A DNA stretch of 5,657 nucleotides from Euryarchaeota archaeon UBA10 (GTDB taxonomy: Archaea; Thermoplasmatota; Poseidoniia; Poseidoniales; Poseidoniaceae), in NCBI GenBank assembly GCA_002498185.1, contig DAGO01000052.1, forward strand, positions 1 through 5,657. Reading direction: 5' to 3'. A model generated the notes under the pieces. That model did not search any database, was not told the origin of the DNA, and saw only the letters and a list, made by a program, of their open reading frames with translations. The translations under genes were made by a program, and so were the position numbers. This document shows positions 1 to 5,657 of this stretch, piece after piece. Every line of letters starts with the position of its first letter. The first letter of the stretch is position 1.

Positions 1-533
1 CTTGCTAATTCAGCAGCCTGTCTTCTAGGTAGAGAAACGAATGCCTTGCCGACCAGTGCGTGTATGGGGTAAGGAAGGAAATATCTCTCAAGCGCAGGTA
101 GGCTTGGGTGTCTAAAGCACAGAATGGAGTGCTTCTCGAACGGCCTTTGGTTCGGAATGTCCAGTGAGAATGGAACAGGTGCGATTTCAACAGTGCTGCG
201 CAACCATCCTTCCTGAGTTACCAATTGCTGCATCCATGGCCCCATGTCTGCATTTGCAATGTTTACAAATTGGAAAGATGCAGCACGAGGGTCAAATCCT
301 TGCTCGCTGATAAGTTCGGCTTCCGCTCGCGGTCGGTGAAAGATTCCCATGACGGGTTGACCGTGGTCGATCATATCGCCATGAAGTTCCAACAATTTCC
401 TTTCTTTGCGAGGACACAACAGCATAACTTCTAGTCTAGCTGCATTGCCGTCCCAGATTTCTTGCCATCGAGAATTGGCCTCATCCTTCAATTGTTGAAA
501 GGTCATATTCGGAATCATTGCTGTGACACCCAT
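1..533 (-). CDS. Unrecognised protein, C-terminus cut off by the window edge
   Basis: An open frame runs from ATG at 533 to the left edge without a stop, giving 177 complete codons; it is easily missed because no stop lies inside the window. I do not recognise the family. The visible part is soluble-looking, with no signal peptide or membrane segment. It has a charged, probably helical start (residues 11-55, including PRKERKLLELHGDM), a segment RPRAEAELISEQGFDPRAA near 67-85, and a proline- and aromatic-rich stretch around 131-170 (FRHPSLPALERYFLPYPIHAL). It begins 29 bases after the dehydrogenase stop, so it is probably the fourth gene of the operon. A GGTGGT lies three bases before the chosen ATG; in-frame ATGs at 518 and 506 are alternatives. 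A TGA stands in frame upstream near 590, with no ATG between. A shorter minus-strand frame at 5-190 is an out-of-frame shadow. The gene call is fairly sure; function is unknown. Confidence 0.72.
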   Translation of the reverse strand, partial: MGVTAMIPNMTFQQLKDEANSRWQEIWDGNAARLEVMLLCPRKERKLLELHGDMIDHGQPVMGIFHRPRAEAELISEQGFDPRAASFQFVNIANADMGPWMQQLVTQEGWLRSTVEIAPVPFSLDIPNQRPFEKHSILCFRHPSLPALERYFLPYPIHALVGKAFVSLPRRQAAELA

Positions 534-562
534 GCGACCACCAAACAGCGAGTAGTGGTCGA

Positions 563-1528
563 CTATTTGGTGATGTAGGATTCTTCGACCGCAAATTCAG
601 CCAATAGAATGACTCCTCCAGCGGCACCTCTGACGGTGTTGTGTGAGAGAGCATCGAATCGAATTATGTTGCCATCAACACGGATATTGCCCACAGTTGT
701 GGTCATTCCTTCGCCTACCCAAAGGTGTTCATCTCTGGTCGGTTTTCCTTCGATTATATTGTTGACAAGTTGCGGTGAAGATGGCAAATCGAGTGTAGGG
801 ATTTGCATCAATTTTTCAACTTCTTCTAAGGATGTTTCTCGACTAACTTCAACTCCACATGAAACGAAGTGACCGTCTTTTTCTGAAACTCGATTGCACG
901 ATGCAATAACGGGAATCTCTATTCCAAGCAGATATTTTAGTTCAGCAATGAGTTTTTCTTCCTCCCCAGGAATCAAGGGGTTTACATTGCCAGAGAGTGC
1001 TTCTTCGTCATACAGTAATCGCCACCCAGCGCCTGAAAGGGCTTGACGTGTGTGGATTGTAACAGATACAATTCCTAGGGGTTTCAAACCGATAATTGGA
1101 GTAACTACTGGGACAACTGTGCAATTAGTTGCGCACGCATGGCCATCGTAAGTGTGCATATCTTCAGGATTTACTTCAGGAATCACTAGAGGGATGCCTG
1201 CGATTCTTCTGAAGGCACTCGCATTAGAAAATACGTGAATGCCCCTTGCAACTAGTGAAGGCTCGACAACTTCAGCTACATTGTTGGGTAGAGCAGAGAA
1301 TGCAATATCGACATCTGGAATGTCGCTCATAGAACAAATCAGAATGTCATATCGGGGCCTAGGAGTTTCTAATCTCCATTCAATCTCTTCATGCATCAGT
1401 CCAACGGAGTTAGGTGATCCAGCGATAGCAACAACCCTGAACATTGGGTGGTCCCAAAGCAATTCCTGTAGCCTTTGGCCTACTAAGCCGCTAGCTCCCA
1501 GAATCGCCACATTGAATCGGCCAGTCAT
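563..1528 (-). CDS. asd: Aspartate-semialdehyde dehydrogenase, archaeal/fungal type
   Basis: Reduces 4-aspartyl phosphate to aspartate semialdehyde with NADPH in the cytosol, the branch point to lysine, threonine and methionine. Seen in the 321-residue protein: the nucleotide-binding loop GASGLVGQ (11-18), FSALP (77-81), SNAS and IPEVNP (101-104, 116-121), the presumed catalytic cysteine C136 in ATNC, QALSGAG (162-168), PGEEEKL (187-193), SCNRV...DGH with the presumed catalytic H220, and the C-terminal SHNTVRGAAGG (295-305). These match the archaeal/yeast branch rather than the typical bacterial one. The protein is somewhat shorter than the usual 340-360 residues, mostly from loss in the loop after residue 45. 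Two normally conserved motifs differ: NPNC reads ATNC, and RPQPRLDR is replaced by KPTRDEHL (262-269). The start overlaps the glycosyltransferase stop (ATGA) and has GAGGAG just before it, so translation is probably coupled. A paralogue with altered substrate is possible but less likely. Confidence 0.9.
   Translation of the reverse strand: MTGRFNVAILGASGLVGQRLQELLWDHPMFRVVAIAGSPNSVGLMHEEIEWRLETPRPRYDILICSMSDIPDVDIAFSALPNNVAEVVEPSLVARGIHVFSNASAFRRIAGIPLVIPEVNPEDMHTYDGHACATNCTVVPVVTPIIGLKPLGIVSVTIHTRQALSGAGWRLLYDEEALSGNVNPLIPGEEEKLIAELKYLLGIEIPVIASCNRVSEKDGHFVSCGVEVSRETSLEEVEKLMQIPTLDLPSSPQLVNNIIEGKPTRDEHLWVGEGMTTTVGNIRVDGNIIRFDALSHNTVRGAAGGVILLAEFAVEESYITK
1525..1528 (-). other. ATGA stop/start overlap coupling glycosyltransferase and dehydrogenase
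   Basis: On the minus strand, ATGA contains both the ATG of the dehydrogenase and the TGA of the glycosyltransferase. Such four-base overlaps usually mean translational coupling and joint transcription. This ties the two genes together more firmly than mere adjacency. Confidence 0.9.
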
Positions 1529-2232
1529 CGCTCCTCATGTGGTGTGGGGAAGATTCTCCTTATGATGAGTTTCCTTGCAATGGACGTACCATCTTTGATG
1601 CTACCTAGCTTCGCTTCACCAACTCTTTTCGAGTATGTGATTGGAACATGAGCGATTGGAATGTTTCGATGTGCGCATGATGTGTACATCTCTGCTTCGA
1701 TTTCAAACCGCATACTATTCAGTTGCAATCTTTCTATCGCATTTCTAGAAAATGCCCAGAATCCAGAACACAGGTCGTAAATCGGCTTGCCGTGTAGTGC
1801 AACGGCGAGCCACGTCAGAAGTTGATTGCCAATCCAGTTAGTACTAGTCATCGCATTAGAGTGTAAATTGCCATGCAACCGGTCTCCAATCACAATTCCA
1901 TTTTTGGGAATTGAATCTAGGAGTCTAGTGATTTCTTCTGGATGGTACGTGCCATCGCAATCCAGCATAACCAATTCATCGTCGCCAACCTCGAGGAACT
2001 TCTTGAATCCTTGACGCATTCCTGCGCCCTTACCTTCTCCCCATTGCTGGATAACCTCGCAACCCAACTCTTCGGCAATGCTCACGGTGTTATCAGTTGA
2101 ACCACCATCGACAACAACAACTCTAGTAGAATATCCTCGATTTTTCAATTTTTCAATTGGAATTCTCGAATATATGTCTTGTAAAGCCCCCTCTTCATCA
2201 AGAGTTGGAAGCATGATGAATAGGTTTGTCAC
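1525..2232 (-). CDS. Family 2 glycosyltransferase, dolichyl/polyprenyl-phosphate sugar synthase-like
   Basis: Predicted to move a hexose from a nucleotide sugar to a polyprenyl or dolichyl phosphate carrier on the cytoplasmic membrane face. The 235-residue protein is a single GT-A domain: first strand with LPTLDEEG (8-15), VVVDGGSTDNT (39-49), GEGKGAGMRQG (65-75), the metal-binding DCDG (91-94, a DXD motif), GDR (116-118), YDLCSGFWAFSR (152-163), FEIEAEM (176-182) and RVGEAKLG (203-210). This order is that of Dpm1 and archaeal Agl-type transferases. There is no C-terminal membrane anchor, as in the short Dpm1-like forms. Translation starts at GTG: a TGA lies in frame 15 bases before it, and the first internal ATG (codon 7) would cut away the first strand. 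It follows the membrane-protein gene by 42 bases and overlaps the dehydrogenase start by four. The donor sugar (mannose, glucose or other) cannot be determined. Confidence 0.88.
   Translation of the reverse strand: MTNLFIMLPTLDEEGALQDIYSRIPIEKLKNRGYSTRVVVVDGGSTDNTVSIAEELGCEVIQQWGEGKGAGMRQGFKKFLEVGDDELVMLDCDGTYHPEEITRLLDSIPKNGIVIGDRLHGNLHSNAMTSTNWIGNQLLTWLAVALHGKPIYDLCSGFWAFSRNAIERLQLNSMRFEIEAEMYTSCAHRNIPIAHVPITYSKRVGEAKLGSIKDGTSIARKLIIRRIFPTPHEER
1531..1536 (-). promoter_or_regulatory. Ribosome binding site for the dehydrogenase, inside the glycosyltransferase end
   Basis: GAGGAG lies two bases upstream of the dehydrogenase ATG. It is formed by the two glutamate codons that end the glycosyltransferase (HEER, then stop). 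The spacing is short, but the match to a purine-rich archaeal Shine-Dalgarno supports this ATG as the start. Confidence 0.55.
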
Positions 2233-2274
2233 GGTAATACGACTACCTATTCATTGTAGTGTCTTTCGCTCAAT
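2233..2274 (-). other. Short spacer between membrane-protein and glycosyltransferase genes
   Basis: This 42-base gap follows the TAA of the membrane-protein gene. It contains no evident terminator, T-tract or TATA-like element, so read-through into the glycosyltransferase gene is likely. An AGGT about 12 bases before the GTG is at best a weak ribosome binding site. Confidence 0.5.
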
Positions 2275-4308
2275 TTAGGCGTAATGAATGACTTCTATCC
2301 AATGAACTCGAATTCCGGTTTCATCGAATAGAGCATCTCCTCTACCCGAGGCGCCCAGAGGATTTATCCAGAACTTGGAGTCACTAGTTATCTCAATTTC
2401 AAATCCTCCGCCACCAGCATAAGTGCAGGTATTGTACCATCCTGAACCGGTGATTTCTCTCGAGTTAATCGTAGCTGAAACCTCACCAACAAACTCGGTC
2501 ATAATACAGATTTCATATGCTTGGCTCTCGTTGACTGCAAAGGTATGTGTGCCTTGTGTAAGGTAGAGTTTTTCATCACCAATATCGAACGGGTCGAGGT
2601 CGCGAAGTGGCGCCCACGGGTCAGGTCGCATGTTGTCGCCCGTTACTGGCATGAAAGTGGATATCATAGAGTCGTCTTGCAAGATGTAAATAGCTGAGCC
2701 GCCACTAGACCAGATTTGGTCCCAATGGGTTGAGGCTTGTATGTACTGCATCATGATGCCCTTTGGTGAGGCGATTGCATGAGTTATTCCTAACTTGTTT
2801 AGGCGTTCAATGTCATCATAGATTATCGCTGTAGTCGCAGCGTTTTGTATCGAGTGTTCCTGTTTCAGAATCCCTAAGGTAGGAACCGCTGTAATTCCAA
2901 TATGTTCTGGAATTGAATAAATATGGCCCCAGTGTTCATTTTCGGTGTAGACGATTGAGCCTTCAGGAAGGCCTTCCAAGACGTCGAATAATGCGGCATC
3001 ACCATCTGAAATCGCATGTAATTCATCGTGTCTTGACAACTCGGATAGAGCACTATGCGCTAGCCCACAAAGGAGCAAAGTCGCAATCATCATCGCTCTT
3101 CCTCCGTCTGAAGCAATACCTCCTTCGATTCGTGAAAGACGCATTCCAACTAATGCCGCTAATGGAATGTGGAATGCATGCATGCTCATTGAATAAAGAG
3201 CGTAAGACATCATGGATAGAATAGCAACTCCGCTTAATCCATCAAACAAGTGAATTGAAGAAAGAGCCCAATTGAATCCGAACCACAATGCTAGAGTCAT
3301 CGCTTTACTGTCATCTCGCATTGTCCAAGTTGCCCAGATTGCAAGAGGGAGGAGCAACCCCGCATACATCAGCATCGGCGCCCCACCTTGCCATCCATAT
3401 TCTGCAAATACCGCCTTGCCATCGAATGCTGGGGCGAGTGCGAAAACAACCAAAAGAATTGCAATTGCGAGGATAACCGATTGTATCCTGTCTGTAATTG
3501 TGAACGCTTCACGCTTGGAAATAATCAATTGTGCCACAACCAAAGTTGTGAGATATATCAGCCCAGTAGGGTGAATCATCGCTACGATTACGGCAGTTAT
3601 CGCGACAATTTCCCACCTGAGTTTTTCTCCAAACATCATCAGAATCACAACTAATCCTAACTGACTTGCCACAGTTGGGAAACCAGAATCTAGATTCTTT
3701 GCAAAAAGAGCAGGAGCAAGCAACATCGCCATTATTGTCCAATGGCCACATCCCATTTTCTCTCCCACTGCAGCAATCCCGAGCAACAGTGCCACGAAGC
3801 ACATGACGCCTAACCAGAAAACGCTCAGGTGTGCAGAACCGCCTAACCAAGCAGCTAGCATTGGGAAGGCGGGAGGATAGATCCATTCTCCAACAGATGG
3901 TTCAGAGAGAATGAATCCACCAGTTCTTGAGATTGAATCTGTTAGTGATGCAAATCCAATCCAATCTACTCCCATCGGGCGAATGTAAGAAAGAGGGGTT
4001 ATTGCAATGAAACATGCAATGGTTGTGAATATCCAAAACCACGGGCTGCGGTCGATGTTGACCAAACGTGGTTCGGGATTTAGTTCAACTCGAATCGCTA
4101 CGATAGCAGCGATATTTGCTAGAATCAAAAGTGTAGTCAGTGTCTCTAGGCTTAGCTCCAATATGAAACAGAAGCCTGCTAATCCCAAACAAGACAACAA
4201 ACCCAATGCTGGACTTAGCATCAATTGTCTCTTCCAATCTCCTTCTACATCCAAGCGACGGGCAAGAGCTAGGCCCGGAAGAATAGCCACTTCCAAGCCT
4301 AGAGACAT
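2275..4308 (-). CDS. Multi-pass membrane protein with outer C-terminal region, GT-C glycosyltransferase-like
   Basis: This 677-residue protein has about 12-14 hydrophobic segments in residues 1-420, then a soluble region of roughly 255 residues. The architecture resembles GT-C enzymes (STT3/AglB, PMT/ArnT and related archaeal families), which use lipid-linked sugars outside the membrane; this rests on shape, not on a diagnostic motif. Supporting details are a loop after the 90-107 membrane segment with acidic residues D115 and D124 (PMGVDWIGFASLTDS), where GT-C enzymes keep catalytic acids, and YPPAFPMLAAWLGG (144-157). The tail has an alpha/beta-looking part (about 435-545, with ALFDVLEGLPEGSIVYTEN) and a beta-rich end (about 580-677). 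That tail holds just two cysteines, C601 and C628, possibly a disulfide, and one sequon, N593-E-S. Tandem GAGG motifs precede the ATG. It is first in the operon, ahead of a lipid-carrier sugar synthase, which fits glycan assembly. A flippase, polymerase or other membrane protein remains possible. Confidence 0.75.
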   Translation of the reverse strand: MSLGLEVAILPGLALARRLDVEGDWKRQLMLSPALGLLSCLGLAGFCFILELSLETLTTLLILANIAAIVAIRVELNPEPRLVNIDRSPWFWIFTTIACFIAITPLSYIRPMGVDWIGFASLTDSISRTGGFILSEPSVGEWIYPPAFPMLAAWLGGSAHLSVFWLGVMCFVALLLGIAAVGEKMGCGHWTIMAMLLAPALFAKNLDSGFPTVASQLGLVVILMMFGEKLRWEIVAITAVIVAMIHPTGLIYLTTLVVAQLIISKREAFTITDRIQSVILAIAILLVVFALAPAFDGKAVFAEYGWQGGAPMLMYAGLLLPLAIWATWTMRDDSKAMTLALWFGFNWALSSIHLFDGLSGVAILSMMSYALYSMSMHAFHIPLAALVGMRLSRIEGGIASDGGRAMMIATLLLCGLAHSALSELSRHDELHAISDGDAALFDVLEGLPEGSIVYTENEHWGHIYSIPEHIGITAVPTLGILKQEHSIQNAATTAIIYDDIERLNKLGITHAIASPKGIMMQYIQASTHWDQIWSSGGSAIYILQDDSMISTFMPVTGDNMRPDPWAPLRDLDPFDIGDEKLYLTQGTHTFAVNESQAYEICIMTEFVGEVSATINSREITGSGWYNTCTYAGGGGFEIEITSDSKFWINPLGASGRGDALFDETGIRVHWIEVIHYA

Positions 4309-4310
4309 AT

Positions 4311-4319
4311 CCTCGCCTC
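4311..4319 (-). promoter_or_regulatory. Tandem GAGG ribosome binding site of the membrane-protein gene
   Basis: Read on the minus strand, GAGGCGAGG precedes the ATG at 4308. The outer GAGG is seven bases from the start, a normal Shine-Dalgarno distance, and the inner one is two bases away. This supports the chosen start. Confidence 0.5.
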
Positions 4320-4371
4320 GCCCTTCTAGCCTTCAAACCTATTTGCGAAGAATGATGAATCAAGGCCGTTT

Positions 4372-4378
4372 GGAAGGA
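4372..4378 (+). promoter_or_regulatory. Ribosome binding site of the M23-type gene
   Basis: GGAAGGA lies two bases before the ATG at 4381. It is purine-rich and close. Together with the lack of any other start codon back to the upstream in-frame TAG, it fixes the start. Confidence 0.5.
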
Positions 4379-4380
4379 AC

Positions 4381-4944
4381 ATGGCTGAGGTCATTGCCCT
4401 ACCCGATGAGTATTGGGTGTTTGATTTCACGAGGGGTGAAGACCCAGATTTTCAATGTCCATTCCCATACCAAATCGGGAGATATGATGAGGTTCGCCCT
4501 GGAATGTACACTCACGAGTTATTTGGCGGCGAGAGAGATTTGCATGTCGGAATTGACATAGGTGCGCCAGTCGGGGAACCGATTTACGCATTTTCAAAGG
4601 GGATAGTTCATTCTCTAGGCATCAATGCTGAAGACGGCTCATACGGGCCAACTATCATCATCAAACATGAATTTGAAGGTAAGCCAATTTGGGCGCTGTA
4701 TGGCCATTTGTCAATGGAATCACTAGACATGGTTTCAGAAGGGATGGAGGTTGCCGAGGGTCAAGTTATCGCAACTGTTGGCGACAAAAGCGTCAACGGT
4801 GGCTGGGAGCCACATCTCCATTTCCAACTTTCATGGGAAGAACCAGAAGGAAATGACATGCCAGGAGTCGTTGCTAGGTCAGATAGAGATTGGGCATTGG
4901 AAAAGTATCCTGACCCAAGGATGGTTCTAGGGCCGATTTACTGA
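4381..4944 (+). CDS. M23-type metallopeptidase-domain protein without visible signal peptide
   Basis: A 187-residue protein with a complete M23 (LytM-like, lysostaphin-type) domain. The zinc ligands are visible as H55 and D59 in HVGID and H147 in HLH (145-147); H145 and H109 in LYGHLS (106-111) are the other conserved histidines. The family frame is also there: GAPVGEPIYAFSKGIV (61-76), SYGPTIIIKH (87-96), GMEVAEGQVIATVGD (121-135). M23 enzymes typically cut glycine-containing peptides, often in bacterial walls. No signal peptide, lipobox or membrane segment is seen, so it looks cytoplasmic or exported by another route. The N-terminal part (YDEVRPGMYTHELF, 35-48) and the ending DPRMVLG recall, from memory, the M23 domain in some large class III aminotransferase fusion proteins. 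The start is fixed by GGAAGGA two bases upstream and a TAG in frame 45 bases before it with no other start codon between. It is divergent from the membrane-protein operon. Substrate is unknown. Confidence 0.85.
   Translation: MAEVIALPDEYWVFDFTRGEDPDFQCPFPYQIGRYDEVRPGMYTHELFGGERDLHVGIDIGAPVGEPIYAFSKGIVHSLGINAEDGSYGPTIIIKHEFEGKPIWALYGHLSMESLDMVSEGMEVAEGQVIATVGDKSVNGGWEPHLHFQLSWEEPEGNDMPGVVARSDRDWALEKYPDPRMVLGPIY
4938..4944. other. Convergent 3' overlap of the M23-type and isomerase genes
   Basis: The plus-strand gene ends with TGA at 4942-4944 and the minus-strand gene with TAA at 4940-4938, so the two coding regions overlap tail to tail by seven bases. No intergenic terminator can exist here; transcripts must end inside the opposite gene, making antisense 3' ends likely. 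Confidence 0.9.
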
Positions 4945-5657
4945 TTGATTTGTGCCAAGTATTCCTTCAAAGAAATAATCGGTTCAATTGCAGACGGGTC
5001 CTTTCCATGCAGTAGTCCAAGAGCAATTGATAGCCAGTCTGTCATTATGCATAGGTGCAATAGGCTCTCGAGTAAAGTTTCACCAACACCATGAATCTTC
5101 CATGCTAATTCAGTAGGGCAATTTGAAACGAACCAATCCATTCTTTGCCTCACGCGAGGGTGCATGCCATCCCATGAAAGGAAGATTAGAGCCTGTTCTG
5201 TTGCTTCTGGGTCTTGGTCATCTCCGACTCCTCCCCATGCGACTGCCTCATTGTGATTCATTTCAGGAATTGCTCCAATTCTAGCAAATCGCGCAGAGTT
5301 TTCGTTTAACTGATTCTTGAAACGATTGATGGCAGGCATCAATTCATTTGGTCCTAGGATTGCTATCGGGTTTTGCATCAAATTGAGTGCTAGGCTTGCA
5401 ACATCTCCTTCTGGATATGTGATGATATCATTATCTTCTACAGCGACTTGTAGACGCTCAAGAGCCTGTTCTGTTATCTCAATTTGCAGGATGCCAATCT
5501 CCACAAGGAACGCCAATTGTCTAGCAAAAATGTGGCCAAATGCTGACCTAGGCGGCTGGCCAGACGGACATGAAATCAGGTGTACGCTCTTGGATAGTTC
5601 GCACATTCCTGACAATTCTCCTCCGCTTGAAATTACAACAATCGTAGCACCTTGCCC
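4938..5657 (-). CDS. Bifunctional phosphoglucose/phosphomannose isomerase, N-terminus cut off by the window edge
   Basis: Interconverts glucose-6-phosphate, fructose-6-phosphate and mannose-6-phosphate (EC 5.3.1.9/5.3.1.8) in the cytosol, feeding sugar metabolism and GDP-mannose-type donors. The last 239 codons are visible and stay open to the right edge, so the start lies outside; a TTG at 5615 is internal to the SIS domain and not the start. Family marks, numbered from the first visible codon: the end of the first SIS domain, GATIVVISSGGELS (3-16), then GQPPRSAFGHIF (33-44); the second SIS domain with NPIAILGP (96-103), LNENSARFARIGAIPEMNHNEAVAWGG (118-143, the ENAK...PExNHNE signature); and the terminal KDPSAIEPIISLKEYL (219-234), whose lysine K231 matches the conserved C-terminal lysine. 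Archaeal members have about 300-330 residues, so some 70-90 are missing. Its 3' end overlaps the convergent M23-type gene by seven bases. Confidence 0.9.
   Translation of the reverse strand, partial: GQGATIVVISSGGELSGMCELSKSVHLISCPSGQPPRSAFGHIFARQLAFLVEIGILQIEITEQALERLQVAVEDNDIITYPEGDVASLALNLMQNPIAILGPNELMPAINRFKNQLNENSARFARIGAIPEMNHNEAVAWGGVGDDQDPEATEQALIFLSWDGMHPRVRQRMDWFVSNCPTELAWKIHGVGETLLESLLHLCIMTDWLSIALGLLHGKDPSAIEPIISLKEYLAQINQ

Larger units (their letters stand above)
4309..4380. promoter_or_regulatory. Divergent intergenic region expected to hold two promoters
   Basis: These 72 bases separate the starts of the membrane-protein operon (leftward) and the M23-type gene (rightward), so both promoters, or the promoter of at least one, should lie here or just inside the genes. 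I see no convincing archaeal TATA box. The only AT-rich piece is around 4334-4346, where CAAA and TTTG form a tiny inverted repeat around four bases, too short to call an operator. Confidence 0.4.

Noticed and set aside
5..190. Minus-strand frame of 61 codons at the left edge
   Set aside because: It is out of frame with the longer open frame covering 1-533, and its arginine/serine/histidine-rich product looks like a shifted reading of that gene.
2141..2160. Short tandem repeat of TTTTTCAA next to CAATTG
   Set aside because: It lies within the glycosyltransferase gene and encodes part of a lysine-rich helix; two imperfect copies of eight bases in coding DNA are not evidence of a regulatory or recombination site.
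3509..3886. Minus-strand frame of 125 codons inside the membrane-protein gene
   Set aside because: It is on the same strand in a shifted frame, rich in cysteine and arginine, with no upstream signal; the membrane-protein frame is uninterrupted here, so no frameshift is needed.
4334..4345. Small inverted repeat CAAA/TTTG in the divergent spacer as an operator
   Set aside because: Arms of four bases are expected by chance; no second copy is seen.
4007..4561. Plus-strand frame of 184 codons overlapping the membrane-protein and M23-type starts
   Set aside because: It lies opposite the N-terminus of the membrane protein and in another frame of the M23-type gene, both of which have clear protein signatures; its product is basic and low in family-like motifs.
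5603..5615. TTG or ATG near the right edge as the true start of the isomerase
   Set aside because: The frame stays open upstream to the window edge and the codons there still encode conserved SIS-domain sequence, so the gene is simply cut off by the window.

Overview
The window looks like chromosomal DNA from an uncultivated archaeon, most plausibly a marine planktonic euryarchaeon of the Poseidoniales (Marine Group II) kind. That placement is an inference. It rests on a bifunctional phosphoglucose/phosphomannose isomerase, an archaeal/fungal-type aspartate-semialdehyde dehydrogenase, a Dpm1-like family 2 glycosyltransferase, a GT-C-like membrane protein, very tight packing, and GAGG-type ribosome binding sites. 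There are no RNA genes, insertion sequences, CRISPR arrays or long repeats, and no gene-free stretch longer than about 75 bases.

Layout. Positions 1-4308 hold four minus-strand genes that read leftward and look like one operon. In transcription order they are a 677-residue multi-pass membrane protein with an outer C-terminal region (4308-2275), a family 2 glycosyltransferase starting at GTG (2232-1525), an aspartate-semialdehyde dehydrogenase (1528-563, overlapping the glycosyltransferase by ATGA), and an unrecognised protein (533 to the left edge, C-terminus cut off). A 72-base divergent spacer (4309-4380) separates this operon from a plus-strand M23-type metallopeptidase-like gene (4381-4944). 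That gene converges on, and overlaps by 7 bases, the 3' end of a minus-strand phosphoglucose/phosphomannose isomerase gene whose N-terminus lies beyond the right edge (5657-4938).

How the genes may work together. The isomerase makes fructose-6-phosphate and mannose-6-phosphate, the entry to nucleotide-sugar synthesis. The Dpm1-like enzyme would load a sugar onto a polyprenyl phosphate at the inner membrane face. The membrane protein resembles GT-C enzymes, which use such lipid-linked sugars outside the cell. Together this suggests surface glycan or protein glycosylation, but the acceptor and sugar cannot be read from sequence. The dehydrogenase belongs to lysine/threonine/methionine synthesis, and its coupling to the glycosyltransferase is unexpected. 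I do not see a clearly new defence or mobile system. The points most worth following are the unrecognised first gene, the coupled transferase/dehydrogenase pair, the divergent active-site motif of the dehydrogenase, and an intact M23 domain with no visible export signal in a probable archaeon.
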